DNA of 22,364 nucleotides from NCBI GenBank assembly GCA_947167535.1, contig CAMVIL010000002.1:1-22364 (forward strand). Direction: 5' to 3'. The position numbers and the translations under genes were made by a program. Positions 1-6,399 of this stretch are shown piece after piece (position 1 is the first letter of the stretch; each line of letters starts with the position of its first letter). The notes under the pieces were generated by a model. It made no database searches and was not told the DNA's origin. It saw only the letters and a program-made list of their open reading frames with translations. The DNA is from an uncultured Ruminococcus sp. GTDB lineage: Bacteria; Bacillota; Clostridia; Oscillospirales; Ruminococcaceae.

Positions 1-593
1 GCGTATATGCCCATTCTGTTCTGCCCGACGGCAAGGACTACACCTTCTGGGGCAGAGGCGTTTCGCAGGGTCACTCTGATGCTATCAGACGCATCGAGGG
101 CGTTGCCGATGCAAGACAGTACACCGTTCCCGTTGAGTCGGCTGTTGAGGCTGCAAGAAGCGGCGAGAATCCCGAGCTGACCACCCGCCAGAAGCACACC
201 AGAGAGTGCTATGTAGTAGCTAAGGAGGGCGCTGACCTCGCTAAGATAGAGAACGAGATCAAGACTATGCCTAACTACTTCGCAGACTACGACACTACCG
301 TAAACTTCATCTCGCAGGAGGAGCTTGACCGTGACCATAAGGGCATTCCTCACGGCGGCTTTGTTATCCGCAGCGGTCACACCGGCAAGGACAACGGGAC
401 CAGCCAGATCATCGAGTACAGACTGAAGCTTGGCTCCAACCCCGAGTTCACCTCCAGCATTCTGGTAGCCTATGCGCGTGCCGCATACAGACTGTCTCAG
501 GAAGGTCAGTCGGGCTGCAAGACCGTATTCGACATCGCTCCCGCATATCTCTCGCCCAAGAGCGGCGACGAGCTCAGAGCTTCGATGCTTTGA
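1..593 (+). CDS. ddh: meso-diaminopimelate D-dehydrogenase, 3' part
   Basis: This is the C-terminal ~197 residues of Ddh; the reading frame begins at base 3 and the start lies outside the window. Ddh (EC 1.4.1.16) makes meso-diaminopimelate from tetrahydrodipicolinate in one NADPH-dependent step, feeding lysine and peptidoglycan synthesis in the cytoplasm. Recognised family stretches include WGRGVSQGHSDA early in the fragment, HGGFVIRSG in the middle, and the closing segment with NPEFTSS, AYARAAYRLSQEGQSG and AYLSP, which follow the order seen in the Corynebacterium enzyme (about 320 residues). The gene ends in TGA at 591-593, 19 bp before a strong terminator. Identification is by remembered family motifs; no frameshift is seen in the part present. 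Confidence 0.93.
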   Translation, partial: VYAHSVLPDGKDYTFWGRGVSQGHSDAIRRIEGVADARQYTVPVESAVEAARSGENPELTTRQKHTRECYVVAKEGADLAKIENEIKTMPNYFADYDTTVNFISQEELDRDHKGIPHGGFVIRSGHTGKDNGTSQIIEYRLKLGSNPEFTSSILVAYARAAYRLSQEGQSGCKTVFDIAPAYLSPKSGDELRASML

Positions 594-612
594 TCCCGAT
601 CCAGTAAAACAC

Positions 613-643
613 AGACCGCACTCTTTCGGGGTGCGGTCTTTTT
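613..643 (+). terminator. intrinsic terminator of ddh
   Basis: A perfect 9-bp stem (AGACCGCAC at 613-621, GTGCGGTCT at 631-639) with a 9-nt loop runs into a T tract at 639-643. It lies 20 bp after the ddh stop and points the same way. Confidence 0.9.
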
Positions 644-714
644 GTGTATTTGGGTTGTTGGTGTTTGTTCTCTTATCTATCTACTCGTAGAAGTTTTCAA
701 GGGCAGATTCTAAG

Positions 715-730
715 GTCCACGTCAGAAGTC
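715..730. repeat. 16-bp dispersed repeat, copy 1
   Basis: The 16-mer GTCCACGTCAGAAGTC is found here between the two terminators and again exactly at 2641-2656, both times outside genes. The flanks do not match. It may be the core of a dispersed intergenic element. Confidence 0.6.
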
Positions 731-732
731 GC

Positions 733-773
733 AAAAAAACAGAAAGACCGCACTTTTTGGGTGCGGTCTTTCT
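733..773 (-). terminator. intrinsic terminator of the htrA-like gene
   Basis: A perfect 13-bp stem (741-753 with 761-773) has a 7-nt loop. The A run at 733-739 becomes a T tract when read on the reverse strand, so it serves the protease gene ending at 818. Its central 9 bp have the same sequence as the ddh terminator stem. Confidence 0.88.
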
Positions 774-817
774 GCATGAAGTAAAAGAATATGAAAAATT
801 ATTAGAAGAAGGCTTGG

Positions 818-2308
818 TTATCTCATGAACTCGTTGTAGTAGTCGTAGAAGTCGCCGAAGTTGTTGCCGTTGCCGTCCATCGTGCCCTGCTGCTCTTCGG
901 AGGTGTTGGTGGCTTCTCCCAGAGTTACTTTGATGTCCATGATGTTGTCGTTGCGGTATACCGAGACGGTTATCTCGTCGCCCGCTTTGTAGTTGCTCTT
1001 AATTTCGTTGAACTCCTCGATGGAGCTTATCATCTTGCCCTCGATGCCGACGATGATGTCGTTCACCATGATGCCCGCCTGCTGCGCGGCACTGCCGTTA
1101 TCAACGTTCTTGACGATAAAGCCCTGCGGTACGTTGTAGTACTGCGCGTAGAATGCGTTGATGTTCTGACCGCTGATGCCCAGCGTGGGTCTGCCTTTGA
1201 CGTAGCCGTAGGCGGTGAGGTCTTCGATTATCTTCTTGGCGTCGTCTATCGGTATCGCAAAGCCTAAGCCCTCGCCGTAGGTCGATGAAACCTTGGCAGA
1301 GGTTATCCCGATGACCTGACCGTAGGCGTTGATAAGCGGTCCGCCGGAGTTGCCGGAGTTTATCGAGGCGTCGGTCTGTATCAGTGTCATCGTTCTGTCT
1401 TCGATGGTGAGCTTTCTGCCGGTAGCCGAGATTATGCCAGAAGTAACGGTGTTCGCGAGGTCAAAGCCCAGCGGGTTGCCGATAACTATTGCAAGCTCGC
1501 CGACCATGATGTCGCCCGATGTGCCGAACTCTGCAGGCTTTAGGTCTGTTCTGTCAACTTTAAGAACAGCCAGATCGGTCTGGGTGTCAACGCCGATTAT
1601 CGCAGCTTCGATGGTGTTGTTGTCGGTCTGCTGACCGTTCTGGTCTTCGAGTATCTGCTCCGCAACGGATTTTGAGGAATCGTCGTCGGTCTCCTTTTTC
1701 TCGGTAGAGTCGGTAAGCACGATGGAAACTGCGGTAGCGCCGTCAACAACGTGGGCGTTGGTGACTACATATCCGTCGCCGTTGAGCACGATGCCCGTGC
1801 CCGAGACCTGTCCCTGTGCTGTAATGCAGGAAATACCTACAACAGACGGTGAAAGCTTGGTCACGATGTCGGGAATGCTCATGGCGTCCTCGGGAGCCGC
1901 CAGCTGCTCGAGGGTTATCCGCTCGGCGGGTCGCTGAGTCTCTGATGCAGAGTCTTCCGACTTGGCGGCGGCAGATGACTCCGCCTGCGAGCTTCCGCTC
2001 TCCTTTGGCATACCTTTGTATGAGAGAAGCGAGTAGCCTACTACGCCGCTTCCTGCCAGTACGCAGACTGCGAGGATCGCAAGTGCCGCGCCTGCGCCTT
2101 TCTTTTTCTTCTTTTTGTCGGCAGGCTGGTAGGAGTATTCGTTATAGCCTGCGCCGTACTGATCGAACCCTGTCATAGAGGGATCGGGTCTGTTCTGACG
2201 CGGATCGGGCATTGCAGGACCGTAGCCCTGATTCTGAGGCGGTACATTACCGTACCCCTGAGGCTGAAAGCCGCCGTTGCCGTTATTGAAATTATTCATA
2301 TCGTCCAT
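818..2308 (-). CDS. htrA: HtrA/DegP-type membrane-anchored serine protease with PDZ domain
   Basis: The protein has 496 residues. Residues 1-65 form an Asn/Gln/Pro/Gly/Tyr-rich cytoplasmic tail, followed by a Lys cluster (65-70) and one membrane helix (71-96). A Ser/Ala/Glu-rich linker (~102-130) leads to a trypsin-like domain (~143-355) and a single C-terminal PDZ domain (~373-465). The triad is visible: His186 in TNAHVVDG, Asp245 in TQTDLAVLKV, Ser321 in GNSGGP. HtrA proteases degrade or refold damaged proteins outside the membrane. An acidic, Gln/Asn-rich insertion (~200-232) lies between His and Asp. The first ATG is chosen because GGAGG lies 12 nt upstream. The gene is monocistronic, with its own terminator at 733-773. 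Membrane anchor plus one PDZ domain is the usual Firmicutes HtrA layout. Confidence 0.95.
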   Translation of the reverse strand: MDDMNNFNNGNGGFQPQGYGNVPPQNQGYGPAMPDPRQNRPDPSMTGFDQYGAGYNEYSYQPADKKKKKKGAGAALAILAVCVLAGSGVVGYSLLSYKGMPKESGSSQAESSAAAKSEDSASETQRPAERITLEQLAAPEDAMSIPDIVTKLSPSVVGISCITAQGQVSGTGIVLNGDGYVVTNAHVVDGATAVSIVLTDSTEKKETDDDSSKSVAEQILEDQNGQQTDNNTIEAAIIGVDTQTDLAVLKVDRTDLKPAEFGTSGDIMVGELAIVIGNPLGFDLANTVTSGIISATGRKLTIEDRTMTLIQTDASINSGNSGGPLINAYGQVIGITSAKVSSTYGEGLGFAIPIDDAKKIIEDLTAYGYVKGRPTLGISGQNINAFYAQYYNVPQGFIVKNVDNGSAAQQAGIMVNDIIVGIEGKMISSIEEFNEIKSNYKAGDEITVSVYRNDNIMDIKVTLGEATNTSEEQQGTMDGNGNNFGDFYDYYNEFMR

Positions 2309-2371
2309 TATATCTATTTTCCTCCAAAAAGCCCGGGATGCGGACTTTCTCTTTTACTTCTGACAAATATA

Positions 2372-2377
2372 ATTATA
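2372..2377 (-). promoter_or_regulatory. possible -10 box of the htrA-like gene
   Basis: A TATAAT is read on the reverse strand about 64 bp upstream of the start codon. No good -35 hexamer lies at 16-18 bp (the 17-bp position gives CATTCT), so this would be a weak or activator-dependent promoter. Confidence 0.35.
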
Positions 2378-2546
2378 CCGTTTTATGTGATAATAGAATG
2401 ATAGCTTAATTAACCCAATCTGAAAAAAGTGCGAGTTTTCGTGATGTTTGGAGTCATGGGCAAATGAGGGCAATAAAGCGAGTACACCACCCGCTCCGTC
2501 TCCGCGTAAATAATGTAAACAATGTATGAATGTTTCAGACAAATCA

Positions 2547-2575
2547 TTTCTATTTCTGTTTAAATGTGATATAAT
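2547..2575 (+). promoter_or_regulatory. candidate promoter of the GH5 gene
   Basis: TATAAT lies at 2570-2575, with TTTCTA (a poor -35) at 2547-2552 and a 17-bp spacer. It would give an untranslated leader of about 185 nt before the GTG start at 2767. Confidence 0.4.
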
Positions 2576-2640
2576 TATTAAGACGACTGACGTAGTTGCA
2601 GTGGCGTTTTTGCCGGAAATATGCTGCATTTTTCCCTCAT

Positions 2641-2656
2641 GTCCACGTCAGAAGTC
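2641..2656. repeat. 16-bp dispersed repeat, copy 2
   Basis: Exact second copy of GTCCACGTCAGAAGTC (first at 715-730), here inside the presumed leader of the GH5 gene. Confidence 0.6.
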
Positions 2657-2676
2657 ACGAAATGAAGGAACATAAC

Positions 2677-2745
2677 ACGCGTATGCCGCGGCTCAAAATG
2701 AGCGAACTTCTCCCACGAGCGAGGCGAAGCGGAGCGAATACGCGT
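2677..2745 (+). repeat. long inverted repeat in the GH5 leader
   Basis: ACGCGTAT at 2677-2684 pairs perfectly with ATACGCGT at 2738-2745, enclosing 53 nt that contain a smaller GCTC/GAGC hairpin. The element ends 9 bp before the ribosome binding site of the GH5 gene, so it could form an RNA structure in the leader or be an intergenic repeat unit. Confidence 0.45.
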
Positions 2746-2766
2746 CTGAAAAAAGAGGTGAGAATT

Positions 2767-3699
2767 GTGTTTAGTGAGATCACGCCGTTTCAGCGGCACG
2801 GCAGGCTGTCGGTAAGGGATGGTCGGCTGGTAGATAAGAACGGCTCGCCTATGCGGCTGTTTGGTATGAGCAGCCACGGTATCGCCTGGTATCCGAAGTT
2901 TGTCAGCCTTGAATCTATGCGGACTCTGCGGGACGAATGGCGCACCAACTGCTTCCGCGTTGCGCTGTATACGCACGAGTACGGCGGATACTGCTCGGGC
3001 GGCGACCGCGAGCAGCTCAAAGAGATGATCTTTAACGCCGCCGAATATGCAAGGCAGCTGGGTATGTATCTTATCATCGACTGGCACGTTCTCAGCGAAC
3101 ACAGTCCCAATGTATATAAGTATGAGGCGATGGATTTCTTCGAGGAGATATGCGCCGCATTCTCCGACCGCGAGGACATACTCTATGAGATATGCAACGA
3201 GCCCAACCGCTCCGCAGACTGGCCGGATATCTGCGCGTATTCTGAGGACGTCATCCCGCTGATACGCCGCTTTACCGATGCTGTCGTTATTGTGGGCACG
3301 CCTGTGTGGTGTCAGGAGATCGAGCGGCCGCTGGAAATGCCGATCCGCGAAGACAACATCATGTACGCTTTCCATTTCTATTCCGCGACCCACAAGCAGC
3401 CCTTCCGCGATAAAGTCGAGCGCTGCGTTGCCGAGGGTCTGCCTGTGTTTATCAGCGAGTTCGGCGTCACCGATGCGGCAGGCGGCGGTTACATCGACTT
3501 CGAGGAAACGGAGCAATGGTTCGACCTGATCTCCCGTCTGGGGCTCAGCTGCATGAACTGGAATCTCAGCAACTGCGGTCAGCTATGCTCCGCCATCGAC
3601 CGCGACTGCACCCGTCTCTCACACTGGCACGAATCCGACCTCACCGAAAGCGGCACCCTCGCGAAGGAGTTCTTCCTTCGGTTGAGCGAGACTTCATAA
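2767..3699 (+). CDS. GH5 family endoglucanase-like glycosidase without signal peptide
   Basis: The 310-residue protein matches single-domain GH5 (subfamily 2-like) cellulases along its whole length. FGMSSHGIAWYPKFVS and FRVALYT come early, then DWHVLS with His107, the acid/base Glu145 in NEPN, AFHFYSATH with His203, the nucleophile Glu231 in SEFG, and MNWNLS with Trp265. These enzymes hydrolyse beta-1,4-glucans with retention. The GTG start at 2767 is preferred because GAGGTGAG lies at 2755-2762. The frame stays open upstream to 2596, but the extra residues look neither like protein of this family nor like a signal peptide. There is no signal peptide, lipobox, dockerin, CBM or anchor, so the enzyme is predicted cytoplasmic, perhaps acting on imported cello-oligosaccharides. 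Neighbours do not help. A bidirectional terminator follows. Confidence 0.9.
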   Translation: MFSEITPFQRHGRLSVRDGRLVDKNGSPMRLFGMSSHGIAWYPKFVSLESMRTLRDEWRTNCFRVALYTHEYGGYCSGGDREQLKEMIFNAAEYARQLGMYLIIDWHVLSEHSPNVYKYEAMDFFEEICAAFSDREDILYEICNEPNRSADWPDICAYSEDVIPLIRRFTDAVVIVGTPVWCQEIERPLEMPIREDNIMYAFHFYSATHKQPFRDKVERCVAEGLPVFISEFGVTDAAGGGYIDFEETEQWFDLISRLGLSCMNWNLSNCGQLCSAIDRDCTRLSHWHESDLTESGTLAKEFFLRLSETS

Positions 3700-3714
3700 T
3701 ACTTCTGTATAAAT

Positions 3715-3751
3715 AATACCCATATAGGGTCACGCCCTATATGGGTATTTT
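3715..3751. terminator. bidirectional intrinsic terminator
   Basis: A perfect 15-bp stem (3715-3729 with 3735-3749) has a 5-nt loop. TTTT follows on the forward strand, and a T-rich run follows on the reverse strand. It sits between the converging GH5 and spermidine-synthase-like genes and can serve both. Confidence 0.9.
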
Positions 3752-3778
3752 GCGCTATAAAGTTCAGCAGGGGACTGC

Positions 3779-5434
3779 TCACTCCATCATTCCCTTTATG
3801 CCCTCTTCCTTTACAATATCCTTATAGTATTTCAGCTCCTCGGAGATGAGGTCGTCTATCACCTGCATCCCAAGCAGTTCTACGGGAGCCTGGTCGTCGG
3901 TCAGCACCCAGTTGTCGGGGTAGGTCTTGTCGTCGCGGGAGATGCGTCCGCTGACTTCATACATCATGTCGGAGAGCTCGGGGTCGGCGATAAGGGGGAG
4001 ATTGGCTTCCAGATTGCCGAGAATGTCGCTCCCTGCCGATGCGAACAGCTCGCGGTTGGTGGAGCCAGAAACGTCGGCCGCCGCCACTTCGGGGAAGACG
4101 CTTTTGATGGTAGCGGTCAGGCGGTCGTTGATGCCGCCGTCGCGGTCGGAGCGCATATTCATGTTCACGACCATGACACCGTCGGGCTTGAGGCTCTTCT
4201 TCACCAGCGTGAAAAACTCCTTCGAGGACATCTGAAACGGTATCGTGATGTCCTGATAGGCGTCAACCATTATGACGTCGTACTGCTTGCCGTCCTTGCC
4301 GCTAGTTATACCGCTGAGGAAGGCTCTGCCGTCGTAGGTGGTGACCTTGATGTTATCGTCCAGCGCGAAGTATTCGTGGGCGAGGTCGGTTATCTTGTCG
4401 TCTATCTCGACGCCCTCGACAGAACAGCCGCCGAGGTAATTACTGCACTGAGTCGCATAAGTACCCGTACCCATGCCCAGCACGAGGATATCGCAGCCGC
4501 TGCCTGCGGGGTGCTTTTCGGGGTCGGTCATCATCGGGGCGGCGAGGGCGTAGTCGTAGTACATACCCGTAAGGCTGCCGTCCTTGATAGTCACCGACTG
4601 CACGCCGAACAGCACGTTTGTCGAAAGCACGGTGCAGTAGTCGTTGTCCTTGACCTGAAGGTAGTTGTAGACGCTCTCGCCCTCAAAGGTCAGACCCTTT
4701 TCCCAGAACGCGAAGCCCAGCCTGTTGCCGCCGAGGCAGCAGCCGAGGAACAGTACCGCGCAGACGATACACCTCACCGCACGTCTGCGGCAGGAGATGA
4801 AGTACACCAGTCCCAGTGCCAGCAGTATCCCCGAGAATATCAGGAAGGTCACCGCTGTGCCGAAGGCGGGGATAGAGAGAAATGTGGGGACGAAGGTGCC
4901 GATTATGCTGCCGATGGTGTTGTAAGCGTTGAGCTTTCCGACGGTGCTGCCGCTGTTGTCGAGGGAGCTTACCGTGTACTTTACCAGCGAGGGAGTCACC
5001 GTTCCCAGCAGGAAGCAGGGGAATACGAACACCAGCATACATGACAGAAACGCCGCCCAGATAAGGAATCCCGTGCTGACGGTGAATACCAGCGCCGCCG
5101 TCACGGCGATTATCACGAGCTTTCCGAGGACGGGGATAGCCGCAGTCCAGACGGCGGCAACGAGGAGTCTCGCGTAGAGTCGGTCGGGGTCGGGGTCTTT
5201 GTCCGCCCAGCGTCCGCCGAAGATGTTTCCCAGCGCCATCGCTATCATGATGGTGCCGATGATTATCGTCCAGACTATCTGCGACGAGGAGAAGTAGGGT
5301 GCCAGAAGTCTGCTGGCGCCCAGCTCCACCGCCATGACGCTCATTCCCGCGAAAAACTCCGTCAGGTATAGGTAAGCCTTAGACGTAAGCACGCCCTCGC
5401 GGCGGTTTTCAGTTGTCTGTGTTGTCTTTTCCAT
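3779..5434 (-). CDS. membrane-fused spermidine-synthase-like protein
   Basis: The protein has 551 residues: an N-terminal membrane region with about six to seven helices (~20-237), then a Rossmann methyltransferase/aminopropyltransferase fold (~250-510). Seen in the soluble part are ESVYNYLQV (253-261), the nucleotide-binding LGMGTGTYATQ (319-329), the acidic end of the next strand in GVEID (341-345), YDGRAFL (367-373), VDAYQDITIPF (390-400) and TDDQAPVE near the end. This is the fused transporter-like/spermidine-synthase layout found in many bacteria. The usual DSSDP-type catalytic loop of true spermidine synthase reads DAYQ, and no SAM decarboxylase gene is nearby, so polyamine synthesis is not assured. 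The start overlaps the end of the upstream gene by 26 nt, suggesting one transcript. The ribosome binding site (GGAAAA) is weak. Confidence 0.85.
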   Translation of the reverse strand: MEKTTQTTENRREGVLTSKAYLYLTEFFAGMSVMAVELGASRLLAPYFSSSQIVWTIIIGTIMIAMALGNIFGGRWADKDPDPDRLYARLLVAAVWTAAIPVLGKLVIIAVTAALVFTVSTGFLIWAAFLSCMLVFVFPCFLLGTVTPSLVKYTVSSLDNSGSTVGKLNAYNTIGSIIGTFVPTFLSIPAFGTAVTFLIFSGILLALGLVYFISCRRRAVRCIVCAVLFLGCCLGGNRLGFAFWEKGLTFEGESVYNYLQVKDNDYCTVLSTNVLFGVQSVTIKDGSLTGMYYDYALAAPMMTDPEKHPAGSGCDILVLGMGTGTYATQCSNYLGGCSVEGVEIDDKITDLAHEYFALDDNIKVTTYDGRAFLSGITSGKDGKQYDVIMVDAYQDITIPFQMSSKEFFTLVKKSLKPDGVMVVNMNMRSDRDGGINDRLTATIKSVFPEVAAADVSGSTNRELFASAGSDILGNLEANLPLIADPELSDMMYEVSGRISRDDKTYPDNWVLTDDQAPVELLGMQVIDDLISEELKYYKDIVKEEGIKGMME

Positions 5435-6341
5435 CTTCGTTTTCCGTACCTGTTATAATGTCCTTGAGGATGTTTGCGTTCTTTATAATGTTGTCGGCGC
5501 GTTCGTCGCCTGCCATGCGCATACCTTCGGCGGCGCCGATTATGATATTCAGCGGAGCGTCCGACTTCTTCCTTATTTCCTCGATGCGGGAATCGGCCTG
5601 AGCTTCGCTGTCGCTGTACACAGCGTCGGTCTTTTTCAGAGCTCTGCGTGCTCCGATGAGCGACGCTATCAGCGCGATAACGCCCAGCGCGATGCCCGAT
5701 ATCAGCCTTACGGCGCCCAGCTGTTTTGCGTAGTCGATGGTGTATAGCATTCTGACAGCATAGTGTGCGCCGTCGGGGGTGTTTACGTAGCCTGCAACAA
5801 ACCGCGACATCGTATTCTTACCGCCTGACTCGGGGAACAGATAGTCCATAGTCGTTCTGGTCGGCGTGACGATCCCGAATGCCAGCGAGGTGGCTTTTGC
5901 CTTGTAATCCATCAGCATATCCACTTCATCCGCAGAAAATGCGGATGTGTCGGGAGTATACAGCGGCTCTCCGCTCTCTGCGTCAAAAACTGCACAGGAA
6001 GAGCGCTGGTCGAATATAATGATCGGGTCTTCGCCGGTATACTCGCCGATATCGGGATTACCGTCGCTGCACAGGCTCTCTGCAACCTCTGTTATTGTTA
6101 TCATTTCGTGCTCAAAGCCTGCGGGCAGGTCAATGTCGGTGATGTCATAATATATCTGATCGAGAGTAATAATATGTCCCATTCCCTCTGCGCAGAACTC
6201 AGCAGCTGTTGCACGAAAGTACTGCTGCACCGCAAAGCACGCCACCGCCCAGATGATCGCCGCGACGACGAGTGACTTTATCAGCTTGAAAGCGAACAGC
6301 TTCCCGAAGGAGGGGGCTTTTTTGCTTTTAGTATTGTCCAT
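5409..6341 (-). CDS. two-TM sensor-like protein with degenerate, kinase-less cytoplasmic tail
   Basis: The 310-residue protein has a short cytoplasmic start, TM1 (~20-41), an extracytoplasmic domain of ~170 residues and TM2 (~211-232), followed by a charged cytoplasmic tail. Topology and the loop segment AVFDAESGEPLYTP recall histidine-kinase sensors. The tail stretch APLNIIIGAAEGM (262-274) and the following helix resemble the HisKA helix after its H-box, but Lys258 occupies the position where the phospho-accepting His would fall. There is no HATPase domain and no response regulator gene adjacent. I do not recognise a named family. An ATG at 6359 is possible, but its GGAG lies inside the hairpin at 6366-6393; the ATG at 6341 has its own GGAG downstream of that hairpin, so I prefer it. 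Function is unknown. Confidence 0.7.
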   Translation of the reverse strand: MDNTKSKKAPSFGKLFAFKLIKSLVVAAIIWAVACFAVQQYFRATAAEFCAEGMGHIITLDQIYYDITDIDLPAGFEHEMITITEVAESLCSDGNPDIGEYTGEDPIIIFDQRSSCAVFDAESGEPLYTPDTSAFSADEVDMLMDYKAKATSLAFGIVTPTRTTMDYLFPESGGKNTMSRFVAGYVNTPDGAHYAVRMLYTIDYAKQLGAVRLISGIALGVIALIASLIGARRALKKTDAVYSDSEAQADSRIEEIRKKSDAPLNIIIGAAEGMRMAGDERADNIIKNANILKDIITGTENEDGKDNTDN

Positions 6342-6365
6342 TATTATGTCTCCATTCATAATAAA

Positions 6366-6393
6366 GCTCCGCCGCAGCAATGTACGGCGGAGC
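6366..6393 (-). terminator. hairpin between DAK2 gene and sensor-like gene
   Basis: A perfect 9-bp GC-rich stem (6366-6374 with 6385-6393) has a 10-nt loop, followed on the reverse strand by only TTTATT. It lies seven bases after the DAK2 gene stop and is probably a weak or leaky terminator that lowers expression of the two genes downstream. It also hides a possible ribosome binding site for the ATG at 6359. Confidence 0.6.
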
Positions 6394-6399
6394 CTTCTG

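Larger units (their letters stand above)
2309..2766. other. intergenic region between htrA-like and GH5 genes
   Basis: This 458-bp gap separates divergent genes. It is AT-rich from about 2350 to 2580, with TATAAT-like boxes for both directions (reverse 2372-2377, forward 2570-2575). The part from 2582 to 2766 is GC-richer and is the probable leader of the GH5 gene, containing the second copy of the 16-bp repeat and an inverted repeat at 2677-2745. Open frames here have no convincing ribosome binding site or family resemblance, and I call none of them genes. Confidence 0.6.

Noticed and set aside
2354..2629. Reverse open frame of 91 codons in the htrA-GH5 gap
   Set aside because: It crosses candidate promoters and AT-rich DNA, lacks a good ribosome binding site and has no recognisable features.
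2596..2766. N-terminal extension of the GH5 protein from ATG 2596
   Set aside because: It has no ribosome binding site, is very basic, contains the inverted repeat and 16-bp repeat, and does not resemble a signal peptide. The GTG at 2767 has a good site.
2578..3516. 312-codon reverse open frame opposite the GH5 gene
   Set aside because: GH5 catalytic motifs prove the forward frame, and the reverse frame has no ribosome binding site or family match.
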